Shown here: positions 33,688-58,359 of the stretch, in pieces | Numbering within the stretch: position 1 is the first letter of the stretch | Layout: each line of letters starts with the position of its first letter | Source of the DNA: Chrysophaeum taylorii | Taxonomy: Eukaryota > Sar > Pelagophyceae > Pelagomonadales > Pelagomonadaceae | Assembly: GCA_029834535.1 (NCBI GenBank) | Contig: JAQMWT010000695.1 | Coordinates: 1 to 64,000 of the forward strand | Length of the DNA: 64,000 nt | Direction of reading: 5' to 3' | Program-made: the position numbers and the translations under genes | Notes under the pieces: generated by a model | Told to the model about the DNA's origin: nothing | Databases searched by the model: none | What the model saw: the letters and a program-made list of their open reading frames with translations, nothing else

Positions 33688-33939
33688 CGTTCCTTCTAGA
33701 AAAGGAAAAAAAATAGGGCTACCTACCACCACCACTGTGTTGTCTGTTATCCGAACTGTAATAATAATAACCCCTGACCAACAAAGACACACGACGTGAA
33801 ACTTCAAATTGCGTGGAGACGAACTCGCCGCATCTACCGTGAGTGGGGGATCGCCAACGCATTAGGCCGGGCTCGCTGTGCCCTCACCGCCCTCTTCCAT
33901 GTCGCCCGCCGCCTCGGGGAACCCCACCCAGGCCGCCCG

Positions 33940-34270
33940 ATCCCAGCAGGACGTCACCCTTCGTCGCACATACGTCCGGCGGCAGCATGCGTACGACCTA
34001 CGGGCGGGGCCTGTCCTCTCTTCGCCTGCCCCACGCCTCGGCGATGACCCCGACTAGGTCCCGCGTACTTATTTCCGCCCGTCAGGCACATCCCTCATGC
34101 CCCACAAACCCACCCACGTCCTTCAAAGGCTTCATGCTCCCCACACACACCCCTCTTAGCAGTCGACATTTAAAGACAGACAGACCCCACAAGCCCACCC
34201 ACATCCTTCATGCTCCCCCACACACCCCCCCCCCCCTCTTAGCAGTCGACATTTAAAGACAGACAGACTC
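33940..34270. repeat. Dispersed repeat block before the hAT element
   Basis: It shares two segments with the block at 7690-7985, one direct and one inverted. It also contains an internal tandem duplication (CCTCTTAGCAGTCGACATTT at about 34152 and again at about 34236). It ends with a short (CAGACC)n run. It could be terminal sequence of the adjacent transposon, but no matching right end was found. Confidence 0.6.
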
Positions 34271-34345
34271 AGACCCAGACCCAGACCCGACCCGAGAGGG
34301 TTTGGATGACGTAATAAGGCAGACGACAGTTGGAACGAACACAAA

Positions 34346-36350
34346 ATGGGTCGGCCTCGAAGCCTCGTGCACGACCACGTTGTTGAAGGGCCGCTTGCCT
34401 CCGACGGCACGCGGACCTACAAGTGCGCGGCGCAAGGGTGTGGATACTCCCGCCAGTGCAAGATATTCAAGGCCGACCAGTGGGCGAACCACCTCGTACT
34501 GGATTGCCAACACCTCGACGTCACCGCGAAGCGCGCGATCGCTGCCAAAGCCTCCACGAAATCGATCTCCGAGTCGGAATATGGCCGCAAGCGCCGCGCC
34601 GAAAGCAACGTCCGACAGAAAGGTGCACAAGGGAACGGAGACGGACGACGTCGACGCTCGACGCGGCCGCGGAATCACGACCGCAATCACAAAATTCCTC
34701 GTGGGCTGCGCGATACCCTTCGACGTCGTCACCTCGCCTTTTTTCGTCGATATGATCAAGGCGTTGAATGCGGCTTACCTCTTGCCAAAATGCGAGACTT
34801 TTCGCGAAACGACGTTGCCGCAGATCTTCGAGGCGACGGTCGACCAAGTCAGCAAGATGTGGGACCGCCTCGGCAATCCGCGGCGCTCGCTCGGCTTAGT
34901 TGTCGAGTCCGGGACGCTCGTCGTGACGGAGACGGCGGTCGACAACGCAGCATTCAAGACCTGCGTCGAGCTCCGAGCGGGGGACTCGTACGAGGAACTC
35001 GTCGTCTCCCAGCTCGAGCGAGATGCCGGCGGCAAGGCGGTCGAGGACGCCTACGCCGGCGTCGTCGCCGACGACGACGTGGATTTTTCTGTTGTCGCTC
35101 GCAAGTTCCCGCGCCTCTTCTTGCTCCGCGGCATCGCGCGCTGCCTCGACCTCGTGACGGAGGACCTCGCGAAGGTTCCCGAGTTCGAGACCCTCGTCGA
35201 CGCCTGCGTCCGTATTTCAAACTTCGTCGACTCTCGCGAAGAAATCAAGGCCGGTACTGCCTTGAAGCGCGTCGTCGACGATCGTAAGAAGAACGGAAGC
35301 ATCGAGCGGCGCGGTGCCTACCTCGCCCGCTGCCTCGAGAACTAGGACGAGCTCGAGGCGATCGCGCCGTCCCTCGTCGTCGAGTTCAAGTCGGACGTCA
35401 AACAGACGTCCTGGCAGGCTGTCGCCACCCTGCGCGACTTGCTAGCCCCAATCGATCGAGCGATCCTCCACGTCGTCAAGGCGCGTGGCGCTCGATCGTC
35501 CTACGCGCTCGCGTCTGCGATCGTCGCGCACGTCCAGGCCTGGAAGTCATCCAAGGCGGCGATCGGCACCTTTGACGAAAGAGTGCGCAACGCAGCCGAG
35601 AACGCTGTTGTCGGTCGTTGGCTCGGGCTCGCCGGCTCGCGGGTCGGCATCAAGGACTCGGTCCACGTCGTCGCGTGGATCCTCGATCCGCACGCGACGC
35701 CGACCCGCGACCAGCTCCCGACCGGCTGGTCGACGGAGTGCGAGGCAATCATAAACAAGTTCTACGACGACCCCGCCGACCGGGACGCCGCTTTCGACGA
35801 GATCGACCAGCTCCTCCGCCGCGCCGACCCCTGGGGCGATATCATCCGCGGCAAGCAGGCGCTCGTCGCGTCGCGTCCCGGGCTCGAGACGATCATCGAC
35901 CTCCAGATATGGAAACAGAAGAAGATGACGTCGACTGCCAAGGACTGGTCTGTCGTTGGCTCGAAACAATTTCCCAAGCTCGCCCCCATCGCCCTCCGCC
36001 TCGACGAGGTCGCCGTCCAGTCCGCCGACCTCGAGCGCGTCTGCGAGGCCCGGGAGATCGTCCGCACCAAGGCTCGCAACCGCCTCAACAACGATACCCT
36101 CCACCACCTCCTCTTCACCCACTTCAATCTGCGCCTCCTCAACAACTGCACGCCGGAGATGGGCGACTTCCTCCTGCAGTGCGTCGAAGGCTGCGCTGAC
36201 GAGCTCGAGGAGCCCGCCTCCACCAAAACCGGCCGCCTGCCTAGTACGGGGACCCATTTTTACTTCTTATTGATTCTTCGTAGTAGTAGACCTACCTTAG
36301 CATTTTTTTTTTTGGCTTTGCTTCTAGCTCGACGACGACGACGACGATAA
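34346..36350 (+). pseudogene. hAT-family transposase, decayed
   Basis: Begins at ATG 34346 with a BED-type zinc finger (CAAQGCGYSRQCKIF...HLVLDC). Near 34600-34680 the frame shifts; the continuing frame (to 35345) gives ITKFLVGCAIPFDVVTSPFF, the DUF659/hAT N-terminal block. A TAG at 35343-35345 interrupts it, and the same frame resumes to 36350 with the rest of the transposase (VVGRWLGLAGSRVGIKDSVHVVAWILDP...). The C-terminal dimerisation block is weak or missing. Cut-and-paste DNA transposon, inactive as read. The frameshift could hide an intron, but no good boundaries were seen. Confidence 0.75.
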
Positions 36351-37106
36351 AGTGGAATTCAACGACCGATAATATGCACGGGGATGATGTTGAGACGCCT
36401 GGAGGTAAGCGCGGAGACACGTGTGAACGACGGGAAGAAAGGAAGACACCCGGTTCCAAGCGCGAGAGAGTTCGCGGCCAAAAGAAGCAACTTTTTTTGG
36501 TCTTGAGGTTTCCGTCGTGCTCCTTTTTTCTCCAAGCCCAGCAGAAGTGGCGCGCCTTTCCGATTCTTTCTTTTTTTTTTTCCTGCGAGCCTCGCAATCG
36601 CCGTGCGGCTACGCACTTGAATGCCGCCCCGCCGGATGCGACACCGATCTTCTTCTTCTTCTTCTTCTTCTTCTTCCTAGCCTGCTGCCTATGCTGGACG
36701 AGCGACGATAGTAGTCCGACACATCGACGGCCTATACATTACATCTTCACCCTATATTGTGATTTTCCCCAAGGGAAGATGGTTTCCGCGGATAAACTAC
36801 ACTACCTTGAGATGAGCGGCCCGGAGCAGAAAGAAGCACGCTCGGTCTTACGAACACATGGGAAAACAATGGCCCTTTAGCCGCTTTCCCGAGAGGATGG
36901 AGGAGCGTTTGTTTGTTGAAAGCGTCGAACGTTTCTGTACAGCAAGCTTCGTATAAACATTGGCGCGTGAAAGCAGTCGGCTGGGTATGTGGCACGGGAT
37001 CGAAAGAACGAAACGCTCGAGCGATCTTCTCGGAGCCAAGCTGCACTGCTTCGTAGTCCCACAAAAATCAAAGTCGCCTTTTCCGGGCGCAACGGACGAG
37101 GTTTCG
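36351..37106. other. Spacer, low-complexity
   Basis: No supported gene. Poly-T and (CTT)n tracts (36645-36677) create artificial phenylalanine-rich frames. Confidence 0.55.
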
Positions 37107-38684
37107 TCAGGGTCCGAAGCAGATTACCTGGGGCGGGACGGTGTCGAAGACTGGGTAAGGGTGATAGAGCGATAAGCGAGCTACGAGCCAGGGAACTTGG
37201 GTATCGAGCGCACACGGTTCTTTGGTTTCGTCTACGACACAAGAAACCAGTTTGCCATCGACGTAGGAAACGTCAAAGGTAGCGTCGACCGCGGTCGAGC
37301 GCCAGCGTTCATCGCCACGAGTCCCGGGCAACTTGACAAACGTGAGATTGAATGTTTTGTCTCGTTCGACGGCTTCGTTGAGTAGACGCTTGAGCTCCTG
37401 CATTGGTACGGTGTATCGGAAGAATGAGTAGTCGTTAGGGAGCGCGCGGACACCCAAAACGCGCGTAAATCCACTGTTAAAGTAGTGCGGCTCGTACATG
37501 GTCGCGTCGAGGAGCGAGCCGATTCTGTCCTTGGGCTCGAGATTTTTCGTGTAGTCGGCAGGATAGACGGTGCGAAGCCAATCGCTCGTGGTCGCCTCGA
37601 CGCGGACCACGCCGCCAGAATAGTAGGGCGCGTTAGCCTCGGCGAGCCAGTGCAATAATAGCCCGGTCGGTAGCAACACGTCGTTGCTTCCACCATGGAT
37701 TCGGAGATTCGCAAACATGTTGATCGAACACTGCTCGATGAACCCCAACACGATCCCGCCAAATGCATACGTCGCCGCGATCGCTGTCGCGATACCGCCA
37801 ACGCCTCGAGGTGCTGAAGGCGGCGCCTTGACAGAACACGCCACTCCCACAAAAGCGGCGACCGGAATGAAAGCCAGGAATGCCCAGTTATTCGGCGTCC
37901 AGGTGTCGTGTGGCGCTCCGGCGTACCACGCACCGAATATCGCCGCGAGCGGCAGCCAGTTGACCGTCGTCGCGACGTGGTGGATTGCATCGACCGACGC
38001 GCACAGAACCAGCCTCGCCGCACACTTGAGCGAAAACGGAGAGATGTCGTTGGGTGCTGGCGTGAGGCATATGCCAAAGTGCAGCAGCAAAGCGAGAGCC
38101 ACGCCGAAGCGGCCCGTCTGTCCGCAAAATGCCTCGGCGACCATCGTTGCCCCCGCGCCGAGCTCGAGCGCGAGCGTCGCGGCGGGCGCTAGCCGAGCTA
38201 CTGTTCGCGCGACCTCAATATCGTCGTCGAGGTACGGCGAAAGGAACCGCGCCGTGAGCTGCTCGAAGAATATGGTCGCGCACGAGGCCTCGCTGTCGAG
38301 GAAGCTCCAATTGAGCTTCCAGAACCCCGCGGCGAGGTAGAACACGGCCATTTGCTTGTGCACGATCGCTGCGGCATCGTCCATAGTAGCCGCAAGCACC
38401 ACCGCGAGGTCCGTCTGCACGCACCAGATATCTGAGTCCCACACGAACGGCATCCGCGACAGCGTCTGCGCGGAGCGCACCGCGAGAGCCACGATGAGCG
38501 GCTCGCGCCGCGCAGTCACGACAGCGGCGACGGCGCACACGAGGACGATGGTCTCGATGGTTCCTAACGTTGCCAACCCTTCGTGCGCGCCCACAACGCC
38601 AAACAGATGCCACCACGTGTCGACCAACCAAAACGCAGCGAACACGCGAATCCGTGTGCTGCTTGGACCCATCGTCTGTCTCAT
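37107..38684 (-). CDS. Multi-pass membrane protein, HTTM-like
   Basis: 525 codons from ATG 38684, no introns. About eight to ten hydrophobic segments in the first 350 residues, then a soluble C-terminal domain of about 170 residues (RVLGVRALPNDYSFFRYTVPM, TRGDERWRSTAVDATFDVSYV). The segment MAVFYLAAGFWKLNWSFLDSEASCATIFFEQL resembles the helix that follows the Q/K-containing segment in HTTM / vitamin K-dependent gamma-carboxylase-like proteins. That assignment is tentative and no catalytic residues can be named. Confidence 0.7.
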   Translation of the reverse strand: MRQTMGPSSTRIRVFAAFWLVDTWWHLFGVVGAHEGLATLGTIETIVLVCAVAAVVTARREPLIVALAVRSAQTLSRMPFVWDSDIWCVQTDLAVVLAATMDDAAAIVHKQMAVFYLAAGFWKLNWSFLDSEASCATIFFEQLTARFLSPYLDDDIEVARTVARLAPAATLALELGAGATMVAEAFCGQTGRFGVALALLLHFGICLTPAPNDISPFSLKCAARLVLCASVDAIHHVATTVNWLPLAAIFGAWYAGAPHDTWTPNNWAFLAFIPVAAFVGVACSVKAPPSAPRGVGGIATAIAATYAFGGIVLGFIEQCSINMFANLRIHGGSNDVLLPTGLLLHWLAEANAPYYSGGVVRVEATTSDWLRTVYPADYTKNLEPKDRIGSLLDATMYEPHYFNSGFTRVLGVRALPNDYSFFRYTVPMQELKRLLNEAVERDKTFNLTFVKLPGTRGDERWRSTAVDATFDVSYVDGKLVSCVVDETKEPCALDTQVPWLVARLSLYHPYPVFDTVPPQVICFGP

Positions 38685-39489
38685 ATAAAGTGTACCTTAC
38701 CCTTCTGGCAACAACAAGAGACGAGCATCTTCCCTCCAAAGCCGGCTTACAAAAGTACGACGATAAGTTTTCAATGCCGCCGCCGCCGCCGCCGCCGCCG
38801 CCGAGTATGAACCATCGATCTCAGCGGATACCCGTTTGGCGTTTCGCATGGAACTGACAGAGGCGAAAGCAAATATGAAAATAGCTTACAACAGGGCTGG
38901 CCGTAGGTTTTGACCCGGCAGGCGAAGTATTCCTACTACGAAGAACCCGGAAGGACCTACGGCGAGTGGAAACACGAAGATATGATGCCGTACGGATCGT
39001 TGTTTCATTCCAAGTGGATAAAAAAGAAGGATTGCGATGATCAAAAGAAAATCGACAGCGATGATGATGATGACCTTGGGACGATCAGAAACTTATTATT
39101 TATTACTCCTGTGTCCAAAATGACTAATGAAAGGACGAAGTCTTGCGGGCTCCTCAATCTAAGCGGACCTTTTTCTGAGACTATACGAACCTCCCACTTG
39201 GCGTGCAGAGCTGCGCGCCCCCACGTCTCCTGTGTCTTCAAAGCCGCGTTGTTGTTGTTCTCCTCCGTTTAGTTGGTATAACAAACTATCAGGTGATGGT
39301 TTCTGTGGGCCCTTTCGCGTTGTCTCTCCTCTAGGGGCACCGGGGTCATTTATTTGTGGAGCGTGCGTCGCTTTGTTGTTTGATCAACGAAAAAAACCTT
39401 TAAAACAAGCTCGACAACTACTACTACACATTTTGGTGGGAAGCACGAAGATACGGGGAGAAATGAGGAGAGAAGGAGCCATGACACCA
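38685..39489. other. Spacer between the HTTM-like gene and the PRP8 3' end
   Basis: Has a (CCG)n run near 38775-38803 and no recognisable gene. The 120-codon + frame at 38910-39272 lacks family signals. Confidence 0.5.
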
Positions 39490-52289
<12,800 letters not shown>

Positions 52290-52352
52290 CGTCGTTCGCT
52301 CTCTGTTATTACTACTATCGCGCAACGAGGGTAAGTAAGTAAGTATCATCGT
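52290..52352. promoter_or_regulatory. Shared divergent promoter of PRP8 and MRD1
   Basis: Only 63 bp separate the two start codons. It contains a (GTAA/GTAAGTAAGTAAGT) run and an AGAGAG-type stretch; no TATA box is obvious. The regulatory role is inferred from position. Confidence 0.5.
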
Positions 52353-54155
52353 ATGGGTGAAGAAGAGAAGTTCACGAGGGTCTTCGTCTCCGGGCTGCCG
52401 GCCAAGTGCGACGCCGCGGCCGTGCGGAAGCATTTCGGGTCGGTGGGGGACGTGACCGACGTGAAGCTCCCGGTGAAGCAAGGGCGGCGGCGCGGGATCG
52501 GCTTTGTCGGATTCCGGACCGCGGAGGCGGCTTGTCGCGCCGTGAAAGAGCTCGACAGGAGCTACGTCCGCACGTCGAGGCTTACGGTGCGGGCGGCAAC
52601 GACCGGGAAGGATGCGTCGCCGACGAACAAGAAGAAGAAGGAGACCACCAATAGGGTTGCTGATGTTTCTGAACGCACGAAGCGCGACGAGTTTATGGAC
52701 TTTATGATGCCGAACCGGCCTATAAAGAAGATGAAGAAGGACGCGGCAGCCTTCGACGACACGCTCGACGACCTCGCCTACCTCCGCACCAAGCAGACCG
52801 TCGTCGAAAAGGAAGAAGAGGAGGAGGATGAGACGCGGCTTCTGGTGCGGAACGTCGCGTACGGCGCGAGCGAAGAAGATCTCGAGGCGCGCTTTAGCGC
52901 TTTCGGCACGGTGAGCGAAGTGCACGCGCCTGTCGACAAGCGCGGCGAGCCACTGGGGTTCGCGTTTGTGCGGTTCGTGCTCCCCGAGAGCGCCAAGGCT
53001 GCTCGCGCGGCGCTCGACGGGGCCTCTCTCCAGGGGCGGCTGATGCGCGTTTTGCCGGCAGAAGAGAAAGTCGAGAACGAAGAGACTACCCCCCGGAGGA
53101 AGCCGCGGACCTTCTCGGAGCGGCGGGAGGCCGACCGCAAGCGCAAGGCGAGCACGGAACCATCGAAGCTTGGGGCGCACGTGCGAGACGACGCGGTGGT
53201 CGAGTTGGTCTCGGAGCGGGCGGGCGAAGCGTTCGACGCGCGCGACTCCGGCGCGGCGGTGACGCTCGCGCTCGCCGAGGCGACCGTGCAGGCCCAGGTG
53301 TCCGACTTCTTCCGGCGCGCAGGGTACGACCTCGACGAGGGAAAGAAGGCGAGGGATGCGATTCTTGTCAAGAATTTGCCAGCGCGCACCCAAAAAGCCG
53401 ACCTCGATCCGCTCTTCCTAGGCGATAAAACCGTGGTCGCGCCTTCTGGCACGACCGCGATCGTCGAGTACAAGCAGCCGGCTCTCGCCCGTGCGGCCTT
53501 CAAACGCCTCGCCTATCGCCGCTTCAAGAGGGTTCCGCTTTATCTCGACTGGGCCCCGGTCAAGACAACAACAACCGAGACGCCCGTCGATGAAAACATT
53601 GTCGACGACCGCAGCGACGACGACGACGAGGCTCCAAAGCCCTCGGCGACGCTTTTTGTCAAAAACCTCAACTTCAAGACGACCCGAGAGGCTCTCCAAC
53701 GTCATTTTGACGGCGCCCGCGCCGTCTCGCTTCGCCGAGGGTTCGGATTTGTGGAATTTTCCACGCCCGAAGACGCGAGGCGCGCTCTAGACGACAAGCA
53801 AGGCTCCTCGCTCGACGCGCACAGGCTCGACCTCGCCCTCGCTACCCCCAAACCGTCAAAGGTCAAGAAAGCCAACACGACAAAACTGGTCGTGCGAAAC
53901 CTCGCGTTTGCGACCACCGTAGCTGACCTCCGCGCGCTCTTCGCCAACTACGGCGAAATCAAGACCCTCAGACTCCCGAAGCGCTTCGACGGCAGACATC
54001 GCGGCTTCGCCTTCGTCGACTTTGCTGCCAAGCGCGACGCCGCCGCGGCCATCGCTGCCCTCACCTCTGCCCATCTCTACGGCCGCCACCTTGTCATCGA
54101 ATATGCCAAAGACAATGATGATGACCAGGAGCCTCGTACTCCGGAGCACGACTGA
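52353..54155 (+). CDS. MRD1: Multiple RNA-binding-domain protein MRD1 / RBM19
   Basis: 600 codons, intronless. Nucleolar protein needed for early 18S rRNA processing. Five RRM domains in order: residues ~8-82 ([18 protein letters not shown]), ~160-238 ([19 protein letters not shown]), a degenerate third ~338-405 ([12 protein letters not shown]), ~430-500 ([18 protein letters not shown]) and ~512-590 ([20 protein letters not shown]). Basic and acidic linkers lie between. The five-RRM layout and the strong last RRM fit MRD1 and not RBM28. Confidence 0.9.
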   Translation: MGEEEKFTRVFVSGLPAKCDAAAVRKHFGSVGDVTDVKLPVKQGRRRGIGFVGFRTAEAACRAVKELDRSYVRTSRLTVRAATTGKDASPTNKKKKETTNRVADVSERTKRDEFMDFMMPNRPIKKMKKDAAAFDDTLDDLAYLRTKQTVVEKEEEEEDETRLLVRNVAYGASEEDLEARFSAFGTVSEVHAPVDKRGEPLGFAFVRFVLPESAKAARAALDGASLQGRLMRVLPAEEKVENEETTPRRKPRTFSERREADRKRKASTEPSKLGAHVRDDAVVELVSERAGEAFDARDSGAAVTLALAEATVQAQVSDFFRRAGYDLDEGKKARDAILVKNLPARTQKADLDPLFLGDKTVVAPSGTTAIVEYKQPALARAAFKRLAYRRFKRVPLYLDWAPVKTTTTETPVDENIVDDRSDDDDEAPKPSATLFVKNLNFKTTREALQRHFDGARAVSLRRGFGFVEFSTPEDARRALDDKQGSSLDAHRLDLALATPKPSKVKKANTTKLVVRNLAFATTVADLRALFANYGEIKTLRLPKRFDGRHRGFAFVDFAAKRDAAAAIAALTSAHLYGRHLVIEYAKDNDDDQEPRTPEHD

Positions 54156-56870
54156 TGATGCGATCCTATTTATAAGAGCGAACTGCGTAGGTCTGTCTCC
54201 CTCCCGGGGGTGGCGACCGCACCGAACACAAAATATCATCATGTTGTTGTTCTTCTTCGCATATATTATGATCTGCGCTTTTTTGGCAGGATCGTTTTTG
54301 CTGGCGTCAAGAATACCATTTCGCAGTGCCTCGAGCGACTCGCGATGGCTACAGCAGCACCACCATTTTCTTGTTCGCTGCGCGGCGTCGAGCGGAGTTT
54401 GAATTTTTGATCCATACTTTTGGCCTGTTGGGCGCGCACCGTCCTTCGCGTGGATGGTCAACCCAGTGCACGTTAGCACCGTGCTGACTTCAGAGCGCAC
54501 TGCGCGCAAAACCTTGCTGGCTCGCGCGATGAGGCGGCAGGTCACCGTCGTTCGCAGCCTGTTGGGTGTCTGCGCCATGTTCGGGCAACACGCGACGACG
54601 CCATGCACGCTCGCAAAAAAAATGCCGTGAATTTTAAATCCATACGTGCCGCATCATCTTTTTGCACTGTTTTCTCTTGCTCGCGCAATATTCGCACATG
54701 TCGCGCAAGGCCACGAATTCGCAGAAGCGGGTCGTCCACCAGCGGATTTTGATGCAGCAGGAGTTTTTTTAAGATTGGGATTCCAAGAGAGAGATCCTGG
54801 ATTAAAGTCGACATGCCCTGGAGCGCTTTGAAGAGCCGACTGGTCAGACAACAAGAAGGCTCAAGAACATACCGAAATATTTGCCCTATTTCGTCGAGCA
54901 CGGTGAAAGAAGACGCCTCCTCGTCCGCGAGTGGCCGATGAGCGATAACATACGAGCAGAGTTCCATCTGTTGGTCGAGGACCTAACACTCACAGCCTGC
55001 TCGAAGTGGACTTTGCGGATGCAGATCGAGGAACAGAGCGTATCGACACCACGCGCCGCTGCCCATGAACCGTTGGCCTCAGGTTATCGGTCGATGGCGC
55101 GTACGGCGCATCTGTCACGACAGCAGCGCTAAAGAATCCGCGAGAGACGCGTAATTACGACGTCGACTGCTTGGGCCACGGTGAGCGCGGTTGTGGAGGG
55201 CAACTCGCCTCAGAAAGATCGACAGGCTTGTTCGAGTTGTACCGACGCCTGTCGCGTAAAAAGCGAACGAGTTCAATGAGGCTATGAGGCATCGACCACC
55301 CGACGACGCAGGACGTCGAATACAGCCGTGTCTGAGACAGAAGGGCGCGCAGCGGGCCGCTGTCCGAAAGACGGTTCTCCGTCGCGAATCTTCGGGCCGA
55401 AAAAGAATTCCGCGACGTCGTGCGTGGCAATTTTGTTGATTCGACTACGCCGGAATTCAACGAGCTTGTCCAAAAGTTGAGTTGAATTCCGCGACGTCGT
55501 GCGTGGCAAGTTTGTTGATTCGACTACGCCGGAATTCAACGAGCTTGTCCAAAAGTTGAGCACCTCCCCATAGATCCGCGTCGACCGTGGCAAGGAAAGA
55601 GTGTCGACGCCATCACATTCGTGCTGGCGAGGCATCCGTTCTGGTCGACTCACACCACGTCTGCGAGATTTAATGCGTTAAAACCAGATGATGCTCGTTG
55701 CGCAAACGGTTTGCCCAGTCACAAGGTCTACGAGCTTTCTCTCAGAACGCTGCCAAACTTCTCGAAAAAATAGAGTGCGATACGGTAGAACCCAGGATCT
55801 CCGCCGACGGACAAAGCGACATCGAGTATCTCGGCATCGGATGATATTGTCCGAGCTGACTGCCTATTCGAATGATGTCGAATGCCGGTGTTTCTCATTG
55901 TGAAAGGCGTGGCGCCTGCAAACGCGCACGCTAATGTTCGCTATGTTAACGCTTAAGTCAGAATCGGCTCGTCGGTGAAGGGCCTTGATCGGCCATGTTT
56001 GGTATCGCTCAGTTAGTCCCGACACAAGTCACATAATATAACCCAGGATCAACGGGAACAGGTTCGAGCTTCGGCGGCGATGCTTCATCGAGTACCTCAC
56101 GCCCGGGGGCTTTCCACGGAGGCGTTGACTTCAATACGAGCGCCTTAGGCCAATGAGCGCCGCGGGCTCCAATAGAGTGCCATTGATGACTTTGAAACAA
56201 AAGCCGAGACAATGACAGTAAGGCGGGCGCTCGGCGGCCTACTTGGCGTGTCTGGTTATCAACCGAAGGAGCGCATGTCGCGCTGGAGCTTGGTCTTGAG
56301 CCGAAGCTCTTACTGGAATTATTTGGAGGTCTTGCACTTGAAGCTCGCGCGTTGGCGCGGAAGTTTCGTATGTAAATAGTCGACGTAATGCCTTCGCTGC
56401 GAGGTTCGACGAAACGATCTCGTTGTGAAGCGACGAAGTCAAACGCGCCCTCATCGCGGCGAACACCAGAGCTCAAAACTCATTGGGAAGGCGGCACTCC
56501 AAGCGTGCTAGTTTCTTGGTCGCCAACTCTATATTGTTACGCGAGGAGCCGTTTCACCTGACTCGGTTCGGAAGATGCAGATGTGAATCGAATGGTGTGG
56601 CCTTCGTTTTGACCAAGGAGATAACAACGTCTATCGCAAAGAATCCTAGCCATGCTCGTCTGATTTGCGCGGCATCCGGAAGGTCCAACGGTCATCTCGC
56701 AGACGTGCGTCGTCGTCCATGCAACGCGGCTGCTCGGAGATATAATAATTACGTCGAATGGCACGAAAGAGAGGGTCATCACACTTGCGACTACCTCATC
56801 GAGAATCGCGTTGATTGACAACCCAAGGATTTTAGGTCGCATGTGCGATTGGTCCCCGCGACGGCAAGCA
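54156..56870. other. Repeat-like spacer without a supported gene
   Basis: Frames up to 155 codons exist on both strands (54542-54967 and 56009-56476 on -), but none shows a family signature and they shift frame often. Composition and frame decay suggest old transposon sequence. It contains the 79-bp duplication at 55405. Confidence 0.5.
55405..55562. repeat. Tandem duplication, 2 x 79 bp
   Basis: Two nearly identical 79-bp units, each from GAATTCCGCGACGTCG to CCAAAAGTTGAGTT; they differ at one base (AATTTT / AAGTTT). Confidence 0.92.
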
Positions 56871-56879
56871 ACTAACTAA

Positions 56880-57250
56880 CTAACTAACTTCAGACCTCTC
56901 CCGAGCATTGGAGCCAGGCCGGACCGGCAGGAGCCGGTACGGAATCACAGAGGAAAATCACGCAGTTGGGGCCAGAGGCGAGGGACGAGGACGGACTTGT
57001 TGATGGTGGACCGCCACTGCGCGCGGTGGTCTTGTGCGAGGTCTTGCAAAAAGCGTCGCAGGCCGCGTACGTGTTGGTCCACCAACAATCGACCTGTCCG
57101 TCGCGTTCTGCCCAACCGAGCGAACCCCATCCCAGCGCGGACTTTCCGGGTGCTAACCGGTCAGCCCGGGAGGCGAGCAGGCACCGTCTCACTCCGCGAC
57201 GGCCGGGGCCGCCGCATGGAGCAAGCGTGTGCAACCAACGGTTAGCGATC
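56880..57250. repeat. Dispersed repeat shared with the 21-kb foldback
   Basis: Matches 20845-21117 directly and continues into the segment that is inverted at 21160-21312. It shows that the 21-kb foldback was made by inversion of this unit. No protein function was assigned. A short (AACT)n precedes both copies. Confidence 0.75.
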
Positions 57251-57299
57251 GCAGAGACGGCAACAGCGTTTTAAAACGTGCTTTCCCAGGACGACGCAC

Positions 57300-58350
57300 T
57301 CCAACTCGCGCATCAGGAAGCCAATCCGCTGGATGCTATCATCTCGCGACGACGAAAGAAGAAACCGGGCGGTGGCGACGCGCATCTGCGGTCCTGAGAA
57401 CCTTTCGCTTCGATAACAGACTGATAAATAACTCCCACTTTAATTCCGCCCATCGCATCAAGGTGGCCGGCGCGCTGCCGTCCAGGAAGCCAGAGAAACG
57501 AGACGACATCCTCATGAATACGCACCACGCAAATTTTCCTGTCCCTTAAGACCGCAGTCGCGCAACGAAAGCTATGAAGCTCCCGGTCGACGAAAACCAA
57601 GGCGCGGCGGCTTTATCCAAAGTGGCCAAGGGTCAGAACTCTACAGTAGTCCATCTTGCCGACACAGAGACTGTCGATGGTCACCACAAGGCAAAGATAG
57701 AAAGTTCAAGAAGGGGGCAGGCAATAAAGAGTCACAACGTGACTATGGCCTTGGTCGTCAAGACTTTTTCCGGCGCGATCAGGATCCTCAGAACTGTAGT
57801 CCATGGTTTCTGGTCGTCCGAGAAAAACCCGGATGAGTGGGATATCGGCCTTCTTAATGTTTTGCCGAAGACAGGTATCCTTTTGCTGCCAGGTTCTTAT
57901 CGCGGCGTGATGATGCTCGAGGTCACGCAAAGATTGTCTCCAAAATCATACTCGCGCGTCTGGGTGTCACATTCGCCGAACTAGAACACGAATCGCAAGT
58001 GCGGCTTTCGGCCGGAAAAGGGGATATTGCCAACGCAACCTTCAGCCAGAAGATAGCATTGAAGAAAGAAGCGTCGTAAACATGGCATGGAAGCGCGGGC
58101 TCTATACATTGATTGATTTCGTCGTCAAGGCTTTCGACGGGGTGCTGCGGGAACTACTATGGCAAGTGCTATCGAAGTTCGGCTTTCTAGAAAAAAACTC
58201 GTACGTCTCATTACAGCGTTCCACAGTATACACGTGTGGTTTTCCGTCTCCGGCGCTACCGCTTTAATCGACTCAATCGTCGGCTTTAAGCAGGGTGATG
58301 TCCTTGGTCCATTTATTTTCGGCGGTCTCGACCATATATATGGGGTATGA
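57300..58350 (+). pseudogene. Decayed non-LTR retrotransposon reverse transcriptase
   Basis: Frames in sequence give WDIGLLNVLPKTG...YRGVMMLEVTQRL (RT block 0-1 of LINEs: W..g.l..lpKkGd...yRGI.LL), then FVVKAFDGVLRELLWQVLSKFG (catalytic block with DxxKAFD-like Asp) and VGFKQGDVLGPFIF (block before the YADD site). The YADD region and endonuclease were not found. Frameshifts at about 57990 and 58190 make it non-functional. Confidence 0.75.
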
Positions 58351-58359
58351 TAGTCCACA

